A stretch of 58,413 nt of DNA from Synechococcales cyanobacterium S06 (GTDB taxonomy: Bacteria > Cyanobacteriota > Cyanobacteriia > Cyanobacteriales > JAABRE01). The DNA lies in the NCBI GenBank assembly GCA_011391125.1, contig JAABRE010000026.1, positions 1 to 58,413 of the forward strand. Reading direction: 5' to 3'. The notes below the pieces were generated by a model. The model was given only the letters and a program-made list of their open reading frames with translations. It was not told the origin of the DNA and did not search any database. Positions within the stretch are counted from its first letter, which is position 1. Every line of letters starts with the position of its first letter. Below are positions 1 through 6,883 of the stretch, in pieces. A program made the position numbers and the translations under genes.

Positions 1-1
1 T

Positions 2-109
2 TCGGGAATAACCCCGTATTCGGCATATCAATTATTAGATTTTGCCTTAGAAACAGCTATACCGAGAGAAATATTTGAGGAGTTTGAAAATGAATTTAAT
101 AATGGCTAA
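2..109 (+). CDS. C-terminal end of an unknown protein, cut by the window edge
   Basis: An open frame enters from the left edge and stops at 107-109. Its 35 visible residues are acidic at the end (EEFENEFNNG) and look like real coding sequence. It overlaps the start of the integrase gene, which suggests translational coupling in one operon, as for small accessory genes of integrating elements. Too little is visible to name the family. Confidence 0.45.
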   Translation, partial: SGITPYSAYQLLDFALETAIPREIFEEFENEFNNG

Positions 110-1160
110 TAACAAACTGCATAAAGTTAAAATAAGACAGAAGGGAGAAAAACTATATTTAAGAGCCTCTCTACCCGATAAAAATAACCAATCTCAAGTA
201 TATCAGCAATATGACATCAAAACAGGTTTGCCACCAACTTCTGAGGGGATAAAAATTGCTTATGCCAGAGCCCAAAAATTAGAATCAGATTTATTTTTAG
301 GTGTGTTTAATTGGTCTGATTGGGGAGTAAAATCTGAATTAGAAACTCAAATTAAAGAATTAACAATAGAGGAGGCGATCGCCGGATTTGAAAACAATTA
401 TTGGGAAACAAGACCAAAAACTGTAACCAAAGAGTCAACATTAAAAAATGATTATTTAAGTTTATTTTTGAGATTACCTCAAAATGAAATATTAACCGAG
501 AAAATCTTAAAAGATTTTTTGGTAAGCTTTACTCCAAACACTCGGCAAAGAGAAAAAGCTTATATTAGTTTAAAAGCTTTAGGAAAATGGGCAAACTTAG
601 AATTAAAAGATTGGTCAAAATTAAAAACAAATTATGAAGCGGATTCTGATCGCTATATTCCCTCAGACAAGGAGATTATTGAAACTAGAGAAAAGATTAA
701 AAATCCAGCATGGCAATGGATTTATGGAATGATGGCTGCTTACGGATTAAGAAATCACGAAGTGTTTCACCTTGATTTATCAGAAATGCCGATTATTAAA
801 GTTCTGCCAACAACTAAAACCAAAGAAAGATTAGTTTTCCCTTTACCTGATAATTGGATGGAGGAGTGGGATTTAAAAAATGCAATTATTCCTGAGATTA
901 AATTAGATCGAGCCAATCGAGATATAGGAGGAGTCGTCAGTAAAGCTTTCAAACGAGAAAATATTGGTTTTGTTCCATATTCCTTAAGGGATGCTTATGC
1001 GATTCGAGGAGCGGTTCTGGGCATTGACTCAGCAATTATGGCTAAATGGATGGGACACAGTTTAACGGTTCATCAAAAAGATTATCAGAAATATATTGAT
1101 AAGGAAACACATCAAAGAATCTGGGAAAATGTCACTAGGGAAAATTTAGGGAAAAACTAA
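90..1160 (+). CDS. Tyrosine recombinase / phage-type integrase
   Basis: Site-specific tyrosine recombinase, 356 residues from the ATG at 90. That start is chosen because GAGGAG lies at 77-82, seven bases upstream; an in-frame TTG at 75 would overlap this ribosome site. The C-terminal half carries the catalytic pattern: Arg in YGLRNHEVFHLD, Lys in TKTKERLVF, a YSLR version of the H-x-x-R box (Tyr in place of His), GHS, and the nucleophilic Tyr in KDYQKYI. The N-terminal part is a probable SAM-like core-binding domain. The stop lies 18 bases from the 3' end of the oppositely oriented tRNA-Thr gene, the classic position for an integrase that uses a tRNA 3' end as its attachment site. The family is clear; the att boundaries are inferred. 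Confidence 0.85.
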   Translation: MNLIMANNKLHKVKIRQKGEKLYLRASLPDKNNQSQVYQQYDIKTGLPPTSEGIKIAYARAQKLESDLFLGVFNWSDWGVKSELETQIKELTIEEAIAGFENNYWETRPKTVTKESTLKNDYLSLFLRLPQNEILTEKILKDFLVSFTPNTRQREKAYISLKALGKWANLELKDWSKLKTNYEADSDRYIPSDKEIIETREKIKNPAWQWIYGMMAAYGLRNHEVFHLDLSEMPIIKVLPTTKTKERLVFPLPDNWMEEWDLKNAIIPEIKLDRANRDIGGVVSKAFKRENIGFVPYSLRDAYAIRGAVLGIDSAIMAKWMGHSLTVHQKDYQKYIDKETHQRIWENVTRENLGKN

Positions 1161-1178
1161 TTTAATTTTCAGAACCTA

Positions 1179-1250
1179 AGCTGGTGACAGGATTTGAACC
1201 TGCGACCGGCTGATTACAAATCAGCTGCTCTACCACTGAGCTACACCAGC
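1179..1250 (-). tRNA. tRNA-Thr (anticodon UGU)
   Basis: The reverse complement folds as a cloverleaf. The acceptor stem is GCTGGTG/CACCAGC. The D arm contains AGCTCAGTGGTAGAGC. The anticodon stem GCTGA/TCAGC closes a TTTGTAA loop whose anticodon TGT is at 1216-1218 on the complement. The T arm contains GGTTCAAATCC. CCA is not encoded. The 3' end faces the integrase gene. Confidence 0.97.
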
Positions 1251-1343
1251 AAAATTAGAGATTAACAGGTCTCTGTTAAATCACCTTAACCATCATAGCA
1301 GATTTTTTGAATTTGAAAAGGGGGAATTCGAATTTTTTTTTGC

Positions 1344-1988
1344 TTAAAACATATTACTTTCCATCGCCCAACGAGCCAACTCCGTGCGATTATGGAGATT
1401 AGTTTTATTTAGCATATTAGAAACGTGGCTTTCAATGGTACGTTGACTAACCTTGAGTTTTTTTGCTATTTCTCGATTCGCCAAACCTTGGGCAACTAAG
1501 CTAACAACTTTAATTTCAGTGGGTGTCAATTCTATATTTCTAGGGACTATAATTTGTTTATCGAGGTCAGGACTTTTGCTACTATGCTGTAGGAGACGAT
1601 TAGTTTGTTTTAAAGATGATTCTACTTGAGCTACCAATTCCTCTGGTTCAAAGGGTTTAATCATATAAACGTCACCTCCCACATTTAACCCTTTAATGCG
1701 GTCTTTACTTTGGCTTTTTGCAGAGAGAAAAATAACTGGGACCCATTCGGTGCGGTAATCTTGTCTAATTTTTTCAACAAAGGAATAACCATCCATTTCT
1801 GGCATCATAATATCACAGATAATTAAATCAGGTATTTTTTGCTCTAAAGCTTCTAAAGCTTTACGTCCGTTGTCGGCGGTTACGACTTCATAACCTCGAA
1901 ATTCAAGATAATCCTTAACTAGCATAATTAAATTAGGATCATCATCAATAAGTAATAATTGTATATTTTCACTGTTATTATCTTTCAT
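1344..1988 (-). CDS. rre1: NarL-family response regulator, Rre1/Ycf29 type
   Basis: Two-component response regulator of 214 residues. The N-terminal receiver domain (about 10-125) has the acidic pair in LLIDDDP, the phosphoacceptor Asp in LIICDIMMPEMDG and the conserved Lys in MIKPFEP. The C-terminal LuxR/NarL helix-turn-helix (about 150-210) contains LTPTEIKVVSLVAQG and SQRTIESHVSNML. The domain order and the sequence around both motifs match cyanobacterial Rre1, the homologue of plastid Ycf29, which acts with Hik2/Hik34-type kinases in stress gene control. No cognate kinase is adjacent. It lies 19 bases after the ferredoxin-like gene and may be co-transcribed with it. The Rre1 assignment is from remembered family similarity. 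Confidence 0.85.
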   Translation of the reverse strand: MKDNNSENIQLLLIDDDPNLIMLVKDYLEFRGYEVVTADNGRKALEALEQKIPDLIICDIMMPEMDGYSFVEKIRQDYRTEWVPVIFLSAKSQSKDRIKGLNVGGDVYMIKPFEPEELVAQVESSLKQTNRLLQHSSKSPDLDKQIIVPRNIELTPTEIKVVSLVAQGLANREIAKKLKVSQRTIESHVSNMLNKTNLHNRTELARWAMESNMF

Positions 1989-2007
1989 TTTTTATAACTC
2001 TTTTATC

Positions 2008-2433
2008 TTAATTAATTGAGGGTAAAATATGGGTATGAAAAGCGTATTCTTCGACTATTTGATTACCGAGCAAATGTTCTTGAATAATGCGCTCGATCGC
2101 CTCTGGGGTAGCATTACGATACCAAACACCATCGGGATAAACTAAGAGAATAGGACCTTGAGTACAGACTCGTAAACAATTAGCTTTAGTTCTAAAAATA
2201 CAAGTAGGATGGGTTTCAGTAGGCTGATCTAAATTTAACTCTTTTAGGCGTTTTTTCAAATAATTCCAAGACTCTAAACTGCTTTCTTTACTACAACATT
2301 TAGGCAAACTTTGATCTGCACAAATAAAGAGATGTCTGGTAATTGTACCGAGACCTAATTTTTCAACTTCCTCAGTGAGACGTTTTTGCTGAAGAGTTGG
2401 TTTAGTATTTTTACTTTGATTCTCTTGACTCAT
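2008..2433 (-). CDS. (2Fe-2S) thioredoxin-like ferredoxin domain protein
   Basis: Protein of 141 residues. The C-terminal two thirds form a thioredoxin-like 2Fe-2S ferredoxin domain. Cys residues sit in HLFICADQSLPKCC and in the second cluster motif ANCLRVCTQGP, followed by the typical VYPDGVWYRNATPEAIERI. The N-terminal 25 residues are polar and probably disordered. Such proteins are common in cyanobacteria and resemble the NuoE/HoxE-type cluster domain; the electron-transfer partner is unknown. It starts about 110 bases downstream of the 3' end of the cobN C-terminal piece and reads the same way. Confidence 0.8.
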   Translation of the reverse strand: MSQENQSKNTKPTLQQKRLTEEVEKLGLGTITRHLFICADQSLPKCCSKESSLESWNYLKKRLKELNLDQPTETHPTCIFRTKANCLRVCTQGPILLVYPDGVWYRNATPEAIERIIQEHLLGNQIVEEYAFHTHILPSIN

Positions 2434-2542
2434 CTAATTTATCAGTTACTTTTCTCCGAGAATATACTTAAATAATTTACTCTATTTTAGCCATAATTAG
2501 AAATCAGATTTTTGGGAAAAAGGGGATTTCTGGATTTCTTAA

Positions 2543-5500
2543 CTAAATTTTACCCTCAATGACGGCCTCTGATTCATGGATCAGATTTCTTAACTTATCC
2601 CTAGTTTCGGGAGTTAAATCAGTCCATAAACCTCTCTGATTGGCTTCTAGTAACCTTTCGGACATATCTCGGAGTGCCCAAGGATTTTTTTGCTGAATAA
2701 ATCGCTGTACCTTTTCATCAAATAAGTAGGCCTCTGCTACTCCTTGATACATATAATCAGAGACACAATTGGCGGTCGCATCGTAGGCGAATAAATAATC
2801 GACAGTGGCTGCCATTTCAAATGCCCCTTTGTATCCGTGTCTCATCACTCCTTCTATCCATTTGGGGTTAACGACTCGGGAGCGATAAACTTTGGCGATT
2901 TCTTCCTGCAAAAGTTTAACTTTGGGATTGGCGGGAATGGAGTTATCGCCAAAGTAGGTTTGGGGATTTTGGCCGGTAATGGCTCGCACCGCAACGGTTA
3001 AACCGCCCTGAAATTGGTAATAGTCATCAGAGTCTAATAAATCATGTTCCCGATTATCTTGGTTTTGCAGGACGATTTGCAGGTCTTGTAAGCGGTTTTT
3101 AAAGGATTCTGGGGCGGAAATACCCTCTTTTTTGCCATTATAGGCATAACTGCTCCAGTTTATGTAGGCGCGCGCCAAATCTTGGTCACAGGTCCAGTTT
3201 TGCGCTTCAATTAAACCTTGTAATCCCGCTCCGTAAGCGCCAGGTTTTGAACCAAAAATCCTATATTGCGCTCGCTCCTGAGCTTGTTGCAAGTCTAATC
3301 CTTGTTGTTGCCAAAATGCGGTTTCTGTTTGGACTTGATTCGCAAGGGGATTATCTTCCGGGGATTCGTCTAATTGGGAAACAGAGGCGATCGCCGAATG
3401 GACGAAATCAATCAAATTAGGGAAACCATCGCGAAAAAAGCCAGAAATCCTCAAAGTAACATCAACCCTTGGTCTTCCCAGCACCGACAAAGGCAAGATT
3501 TCAAAGTCAATTACCCGTCGGGAACTGCCATCCCAAACCGGTTGAACTCCTAACAAAGCTAAAACTTGAGCAATATCATCCCCTCCGGTCCTCATGGTGG
3601 AAGTTCCCCAGACAGAAATCGCCAAATTGCGGGGATACTCGCCGTTTTCTTGGGTATATCTCTCGATTACGACTTCGGCCGCTGTTCTACCCACCAACCA
3701 AGCTGTTTCCGTGGGTATGGCTCGAATATCAACAGAGTAAAAATTGCGTCCCGTGGGTAGAACATCTGGCCTACCTCGACTGGGAGCTCCTGATGGTCCA
3801 GAGGGGACATATTTTCCGTCTAATCCTGTTAGTAAATTGGTTATTTCTTGGGTAGTTTGCTTTAATTTTGGGATTAATATTTTGCTAATCCAATTAATTT
3901 CTATTTCCAGATCAGGATGGTTAATAATTTTATCCTCCCTTAGTCCCTCCTTTAATAAGGGGGCGGAGGAATCAAGAATTTCCTCGACGATTTCGGCCGC
4001 TTTTTCTTCTAATATTTCGATCGCATCTCCGATATTTCTACACTGAGAAAAATCGGTTACTCCTAACCTCTTTTCTCCCTCACCCCAACCCTCTCCCACA
4101 GGGTGAGGGAGTTGGAAAGGGGAAGTTTTTTCTGCTATTAATGGGTTAAAATCTAAGCCATAAAATGAGGCAATTGCGGTGGTTAAACCGACTCGATTTC
4201 GGTCAGGTTGACGAGCAATTGCTACGATTAAATCCCGTAATTGTCTATCTTGGGGTAATTGTCCAAATATGTGTAGGCCGTCTCTTATTTGTGCTTCTTT
4301 AATCTCGCATAAATAGCCATCAGCAACTGTTAAAAAATCCCGCAGATTTTCCTTAGTAATGGTGTCTATTCCTAAATCTTGATTTAACTGGGATTTTTGG
4401 ATTATATTGAGGAGGCGATCGCCAATTAATTTTAACCTAGTGGGGTCTAAACTTTGTGCTTCGTAATATTCATCAATCAAGCCTTCAATTGCCTGTAAAT
4501 TACCATATAATTCGGCTCTAGTCAATGGTGGAGTTAAATGGTCAATAATAGTAGCTTGCGATCGCCTTTTTGCTTGACTACCTTCTCCGGGATCATTAAC
4601 AATAAAGGGATAAAAATTAGGGAAAGGTCCAAGGGCAATTTCGGAGTAACAATGAGCAGATAAAGCGATACTTTTACCTGGTAACCATTCCATGTTTCCG
4701 TGTTTACCAAGGTGAAGAAAAGCATGGGTTTTAAAGTTATTTTTTAACCAGTAATAATAGGCTAAATAATTAGGAGTTGGTTCTAAATCGGGAGCATGAT
4801 AATTTAAACTGGGATCGAGTTCATATCCCCGTGGTGGTTGGATTCCGACGAATATATTCCCAAATTGAATACCGGAAATGGGGAATTTTTCAGGTAAAGG
4901 ATATTTGCCCCATCTATTGTCAATTTCTGTCTGTATTTTTTGAGGTAATTGCTGATAGTAATTTTCGTATTCTTGTAAAGATAAATAATGAGTTAAAATC
5001 GAATTATTTTGAAATTCTAAATCATTGGTAATCCCCGAGGTTAAAAGAGTAATTAATTCATCACCATTTGCGGGGATATTTTCCACAAAATAACCGTCAT
5101 TTTTTAGGGCATTTAATATGTTGATACAACTAGCAGGAGTATCTAAACCGACACCATTGGCTAACCGAGCATTTTTGTTAGGATAATTAGCTAAAATTAG
5201 GGCGATTTTGCGCTCATTTTTCGGGCAGTTTTTTAAGCTTAAATAATTAGCAGCTAAATCAGCAACAAAATTAATTCGATCCTGATTTGGTTGGTAAATA
5301 GTGACATCAGTTTGGAGGAAATTATCCCACTTTTCCACCGATTTAAAAGAAACTGCACGAGTAATAATTCTACCGTCAACTTCCGGTAAAGCAACATTCA
5401 TAGCTACATCTCGAGGAGTTAATCCCTGAGAACTTGATTGCCATTGTTCTTCTGTACTACCACTAAAAATTACTTGTAAAATAGGAAGATTAAGCTGTTG

Positions 5501-5752
5501 CCAAAAACTGGTTACTAAATCATCGCCAAGATTAGCTAAAGAAAAACTGGTAGTATTAAGAATAAGTTGAGAATTTGCTAACAAAGAGAATAATTCAAGT
5601 TGGATTTCTGTATCCTTTAAAGAAGAGACAAAAATGGGTAAAGGAGATAAATCACGCTTAATTAAAGCGTGACAAAGTGCATCAATTGGTTTAGTATTGC
5701 CGGCTAGATAATGAGCGCGGTAAAATAAAATAGCGACTTGATTTTTACCCAT
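2543..5752 (-). CDS. cobN: Cobaltochelatase CobN, C-terminal piece of a split gene
   Basis: Large subunit of the ATP-dependent cobalt chelatase (or a CobN-like chelatase) of corrin synthesis, here 1069 residues and lacking its normal N-terminal ~190 residues. It opens with VAILFYRAHYLAGNT, which is internal in intact CobN, and contains FLHLGKHGNMEWLPG and SVWGTSTMRTGGDD, family signatures around the active-site groove. The missing part is at 6226-6789 on the same strand; together the pieces total 1256 residues, the usual full length. An ArsR-family gene lies between them, ending 11 bases before this start. No good ribosome site precedes the ATG, so translation may depend on the upstream gene. 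Two interspersed repeats are read in frame near residues 550 and 600. Identity is sure; whether the split enzyme works is unknown. Confidence 0.9.
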   Translation of the reverse strand: MGKNQVAILFYRAHYLAGNTKPIDALCHALIKRDLSPLPIFVSSLKDTEIQLELFSLLANSQLILNTTSFSLANLGDDLVTSFWQQLNLPILQVIFSGSTEEQWQSSSQGLTPRDVAMNVALPEVDGRIITRAVSFKSVEKWDNFLQTDVTIYQPNQDRINFVADLAANYLSLKNCPKNERKIALILANYPNKNARLANGVGLDTPASCINILNALKNDGYFVENIPANGDELITLLTSGITNDLEFQNNSILTHYLSLQEYENYYQQLPQKIQTEIDNRWGKYPLPEKFPISGIQFGNIFVGIQPPRGYELDPSLNYHAPDLEPTPNYLAYYYWLKNNFKTHAFLHLGKHGNMEWLPGKSIALSAHCYSEIALGPFPNFYPFIVNDPGEGSQAKRRSQATIIDHLTPPLTRAELYGNLQAIEGLIDEYYEAQSLDPTRLKLIGDRLLNIIQKSQLNQDLGIDTITKENLRDFLTVADGYLCEIKEAQIRDGLHIFGQLPQDRQLRDLIVAIARQPDRNRVGLTTAIASFYGLDFNPLIAEKTSPFQLPHPVGEGWGEGEKRLGVTDFSQCRNIGDAIEILEEKAAEIVEEILDSSAPLLKEGLREDKIINHPDLEIEINWISKILIPKLKQTTQEITNLLTGLDGKYVPSGPSGAPSRGRPDVLPTGRNFYSVDIRAIPTETAWLVGRTAAEVVIERYTQENGEYPRNLAISVWGTSTMRTGGDDIAQVLALLGVQPVWDGSSRRVIDFEILPLSVLGRPRVDVTLRISGFFRDGFPNLIDFVHSAIASVSQLDESPEDNPLANQVQTETAFWQQQGLDLQQAQERAQYRIFGSKPGAYGAGLQGLIEAQNWTCDQDLARAYINWSSYAYNGKKEGISAPESFKNRLQDLQIVLQNQDNREHDLLDSDDYYQFQGGLTVAVRAITGQNPQTYFGDNSIPANPKVKLLQEEIAKVYRSRVVNPKWIEGVMRHGYKGAFEMAATVDYLFAYDATANCVSDYMYQGVAEAYLFDEKVQRFIQQKNPWALRDMSERLLEANQRGLWTDLTPETRDKLRNLIHESEAVIEGKI
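3940..3966. repeat. Interspersed CCCTCCTT..AAGGGGG repeat inside cobN
   Basis: A short inverted repeat read in frame on the minus strand as APLLKEGL within CobN. The same kind of repeat is normally intergenic in cyanobacteria. It lies in a loop between conserved blocks, so it probably adds a surface linker. Confidence 0.5.
4075..4111. repeat. CTCCCTCACCC hairpin repeat inside cobN
   Basis: A perfect 11-bp stem (CTCCCTCACCC at 4075-4085, GGGTGAGGGAG at 4101-4111) with a 15-base loop. It is translated in frame as LPHPVGEGWGEGEKR in CobN. Relatives of this repeat occur between genes at 17592-17632, 21625-21666, 21970-22003, 22045-22093 and 42950-42995, so this copy has invaded a coding sequence. 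Confidence 0.7.
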
Positions 5753-5763
5753 TTTTGTGAAAA

Positions 5764-6159
5764 TTAAAAGTAGTTTTGTAATGATTGGAGACTTTTAAAT
5801 TGTTCTTCTTGTTGCTGTAAATTAGTAGCTAAAGAATTACAAACTAAGTCACAAATTGTGAAAATTAAAGGATTAGAAATAGTATAATAAACCTGAACTC
5901 CTTGTTGGGTTCTTTCCACAATTCCCGATTGAGAAAGCATTTTTAAATGTTTAGAAACATTTGCTTGACCTAAACCTGTAATTTCAATAATTTCTGAGAC
6001 ATTTTTAGTTCCCGATTTAAGAGAACATAAAATCTGTAAACGACTGGTTTCAGAAAGTACCTTAAAAAATTCAGCAATCATACCTAATACAGCTGGGGGA
6101 AATTGAGAGAGATTGCAATCAGATAAATTCGTTATTGTTTCAGGAGATTTCACTAACAT
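5764..6159 (-). CDS. ArsR-family transcriptional regulator between the cobN pieces
   Basis: Winged-helix ArsR/SmtB-type repressor of 131 residues. The core (about 20-100) contains LSETSRLQILCSLKSG, the recognition-helix region GQANVSKHLKMLSQSG and the wing QGVQVYYTI. It lacks the ELCVCDL metal box and the His/Asp-rich alpha-5 site of zinc and cobalt sensors. It has Cys45 in alpha-2 and Cys103/Cys107 (ICDLVC) in alpha-5, a layout like the thiol-based sensors BigR/SqrR. It lies 66 bases after the N-terminal cobN piece and 11 bases before the C-terminal piece, on the same strand. It may regulate the split cobN unit, but the ligand is unknown. Confidence 0.85.
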   Translation of the reverse strand: MLVKSPETITNLSDCNLSQFPPAVLGMIAEFFKVLSETSRLQILCSLKSGTKNVSEIIEITGLGQANVSKHLKMLSQSGIVERTQQGVQVYYTISNPLIFTICDLVCNSLATNLQQQEEQFKSLQSLQNYF

Positions 6160-6225
6160 TTGTCAATTAATAAACAATTTTTCAGTTATATTAGCATCTT
6201 TTCATTAATTATTACTTATTAATTG

Positions 6226-6789
6226 TTAAGGATTAACGTTATAGTAATAAATTCCCACACGAGGAACAGGTTGAGGCAATTTTATTTTATAGTTAGTATT
6301 TAAACAAAAATTAGTTACAAATTGTAGCGAATTGGCCAAATTTTCTGCTCCAGCCTCATTAAAATAACGCCAAACTTGATTAACAGCAGCAAGTGGCACC
6401 GTCGAATGAGAAATTAAATCTGGGTCAGGGCGATCATCTCCGGGTAAAATAAACAAAAATGCCCCGGTTTCGGCGACAGTTTCCCTGACAACCTCCAAAC
6501 CATAACTCCAGTAGGATATGCCTCCAAGTAGCCTTAAAATGATGATTTTAGCGTGATTTAACACGTTTTCAGCATAGGTGTCAATGCTTAACTGCTGTTG
6601 TAATTGTAATAAATTTACAACGCAAAAATCGGGAAAGTCGGGGGGTAAAGAGGATAAAGTGGCTGCTAAAGTTTGGATGTCAGTATCTGCAGAGGTAAGT
6701 ATGACAAGGGTTGCAGGGTTTTGTTCCACAAAAATAACGCCTTCGGTATCTGGAGTCCAGCCTCCAGGAGTTGCAGCAATTCGGTGCAT
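6226..6789 (-). CDS. cobN: Cobaltochelatase CobN, N-terminal piece of a split gene
   Basis: 187 residues matching the N-terminal domain of cyanobacterial CobN: it opens MHRIAATPGGW and contains EGVIFVEQ, ILRLLGG(I)SYWSYGLE and LPGDDRPDPDL. The match runs to PQPVPRVGIYYY, just where the linker to FYRAHYLAGNT should follow; then comes NVNP and a stop. The remainder of the enzyme is at 2543-5752, after the ArsR gene. Because the break falls in a linker between domains, the two polypeptides could assemble. The terminal codons (GGAATT..ACTATAA) faintly resemble the right end of the local MITE, which may be chance. It diverges from cikA, with 94 bases between the starts. Confidence 0.85.
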   Translation of the reverse strand: MHRIAATPGGWTPDTEGVIFVEQNPATLVILTSADTDIQTLAATLSSLPPDFPDFCVVNLLQLQQQLSIDTYAENVLNHAKIIILRLLGGISYWSYGLEVVRETVAETGAFLFILPGDDRPDPDLISHSTVPLAAVNQVWRYFNEAGAENLANSLQFVTNFCLNTNYKIKLPQPVPRVGIYYYNVNP

Positions 6790-6883
6790 AATAATTGAGA
6801 AAAGATTACGTTTTTGAGTTTATCAGGAAAAATAGGTCATGCTATGATTAACAAGCTTTCAATGTTGGCTAAAATATTCAATA

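Noticed and set aside
3469-4046. Several plus-strand frames inside cobN
   Set aside because: Antisense shadows of a strongly conserved gene; no codon pattern or ribosome site of their own.
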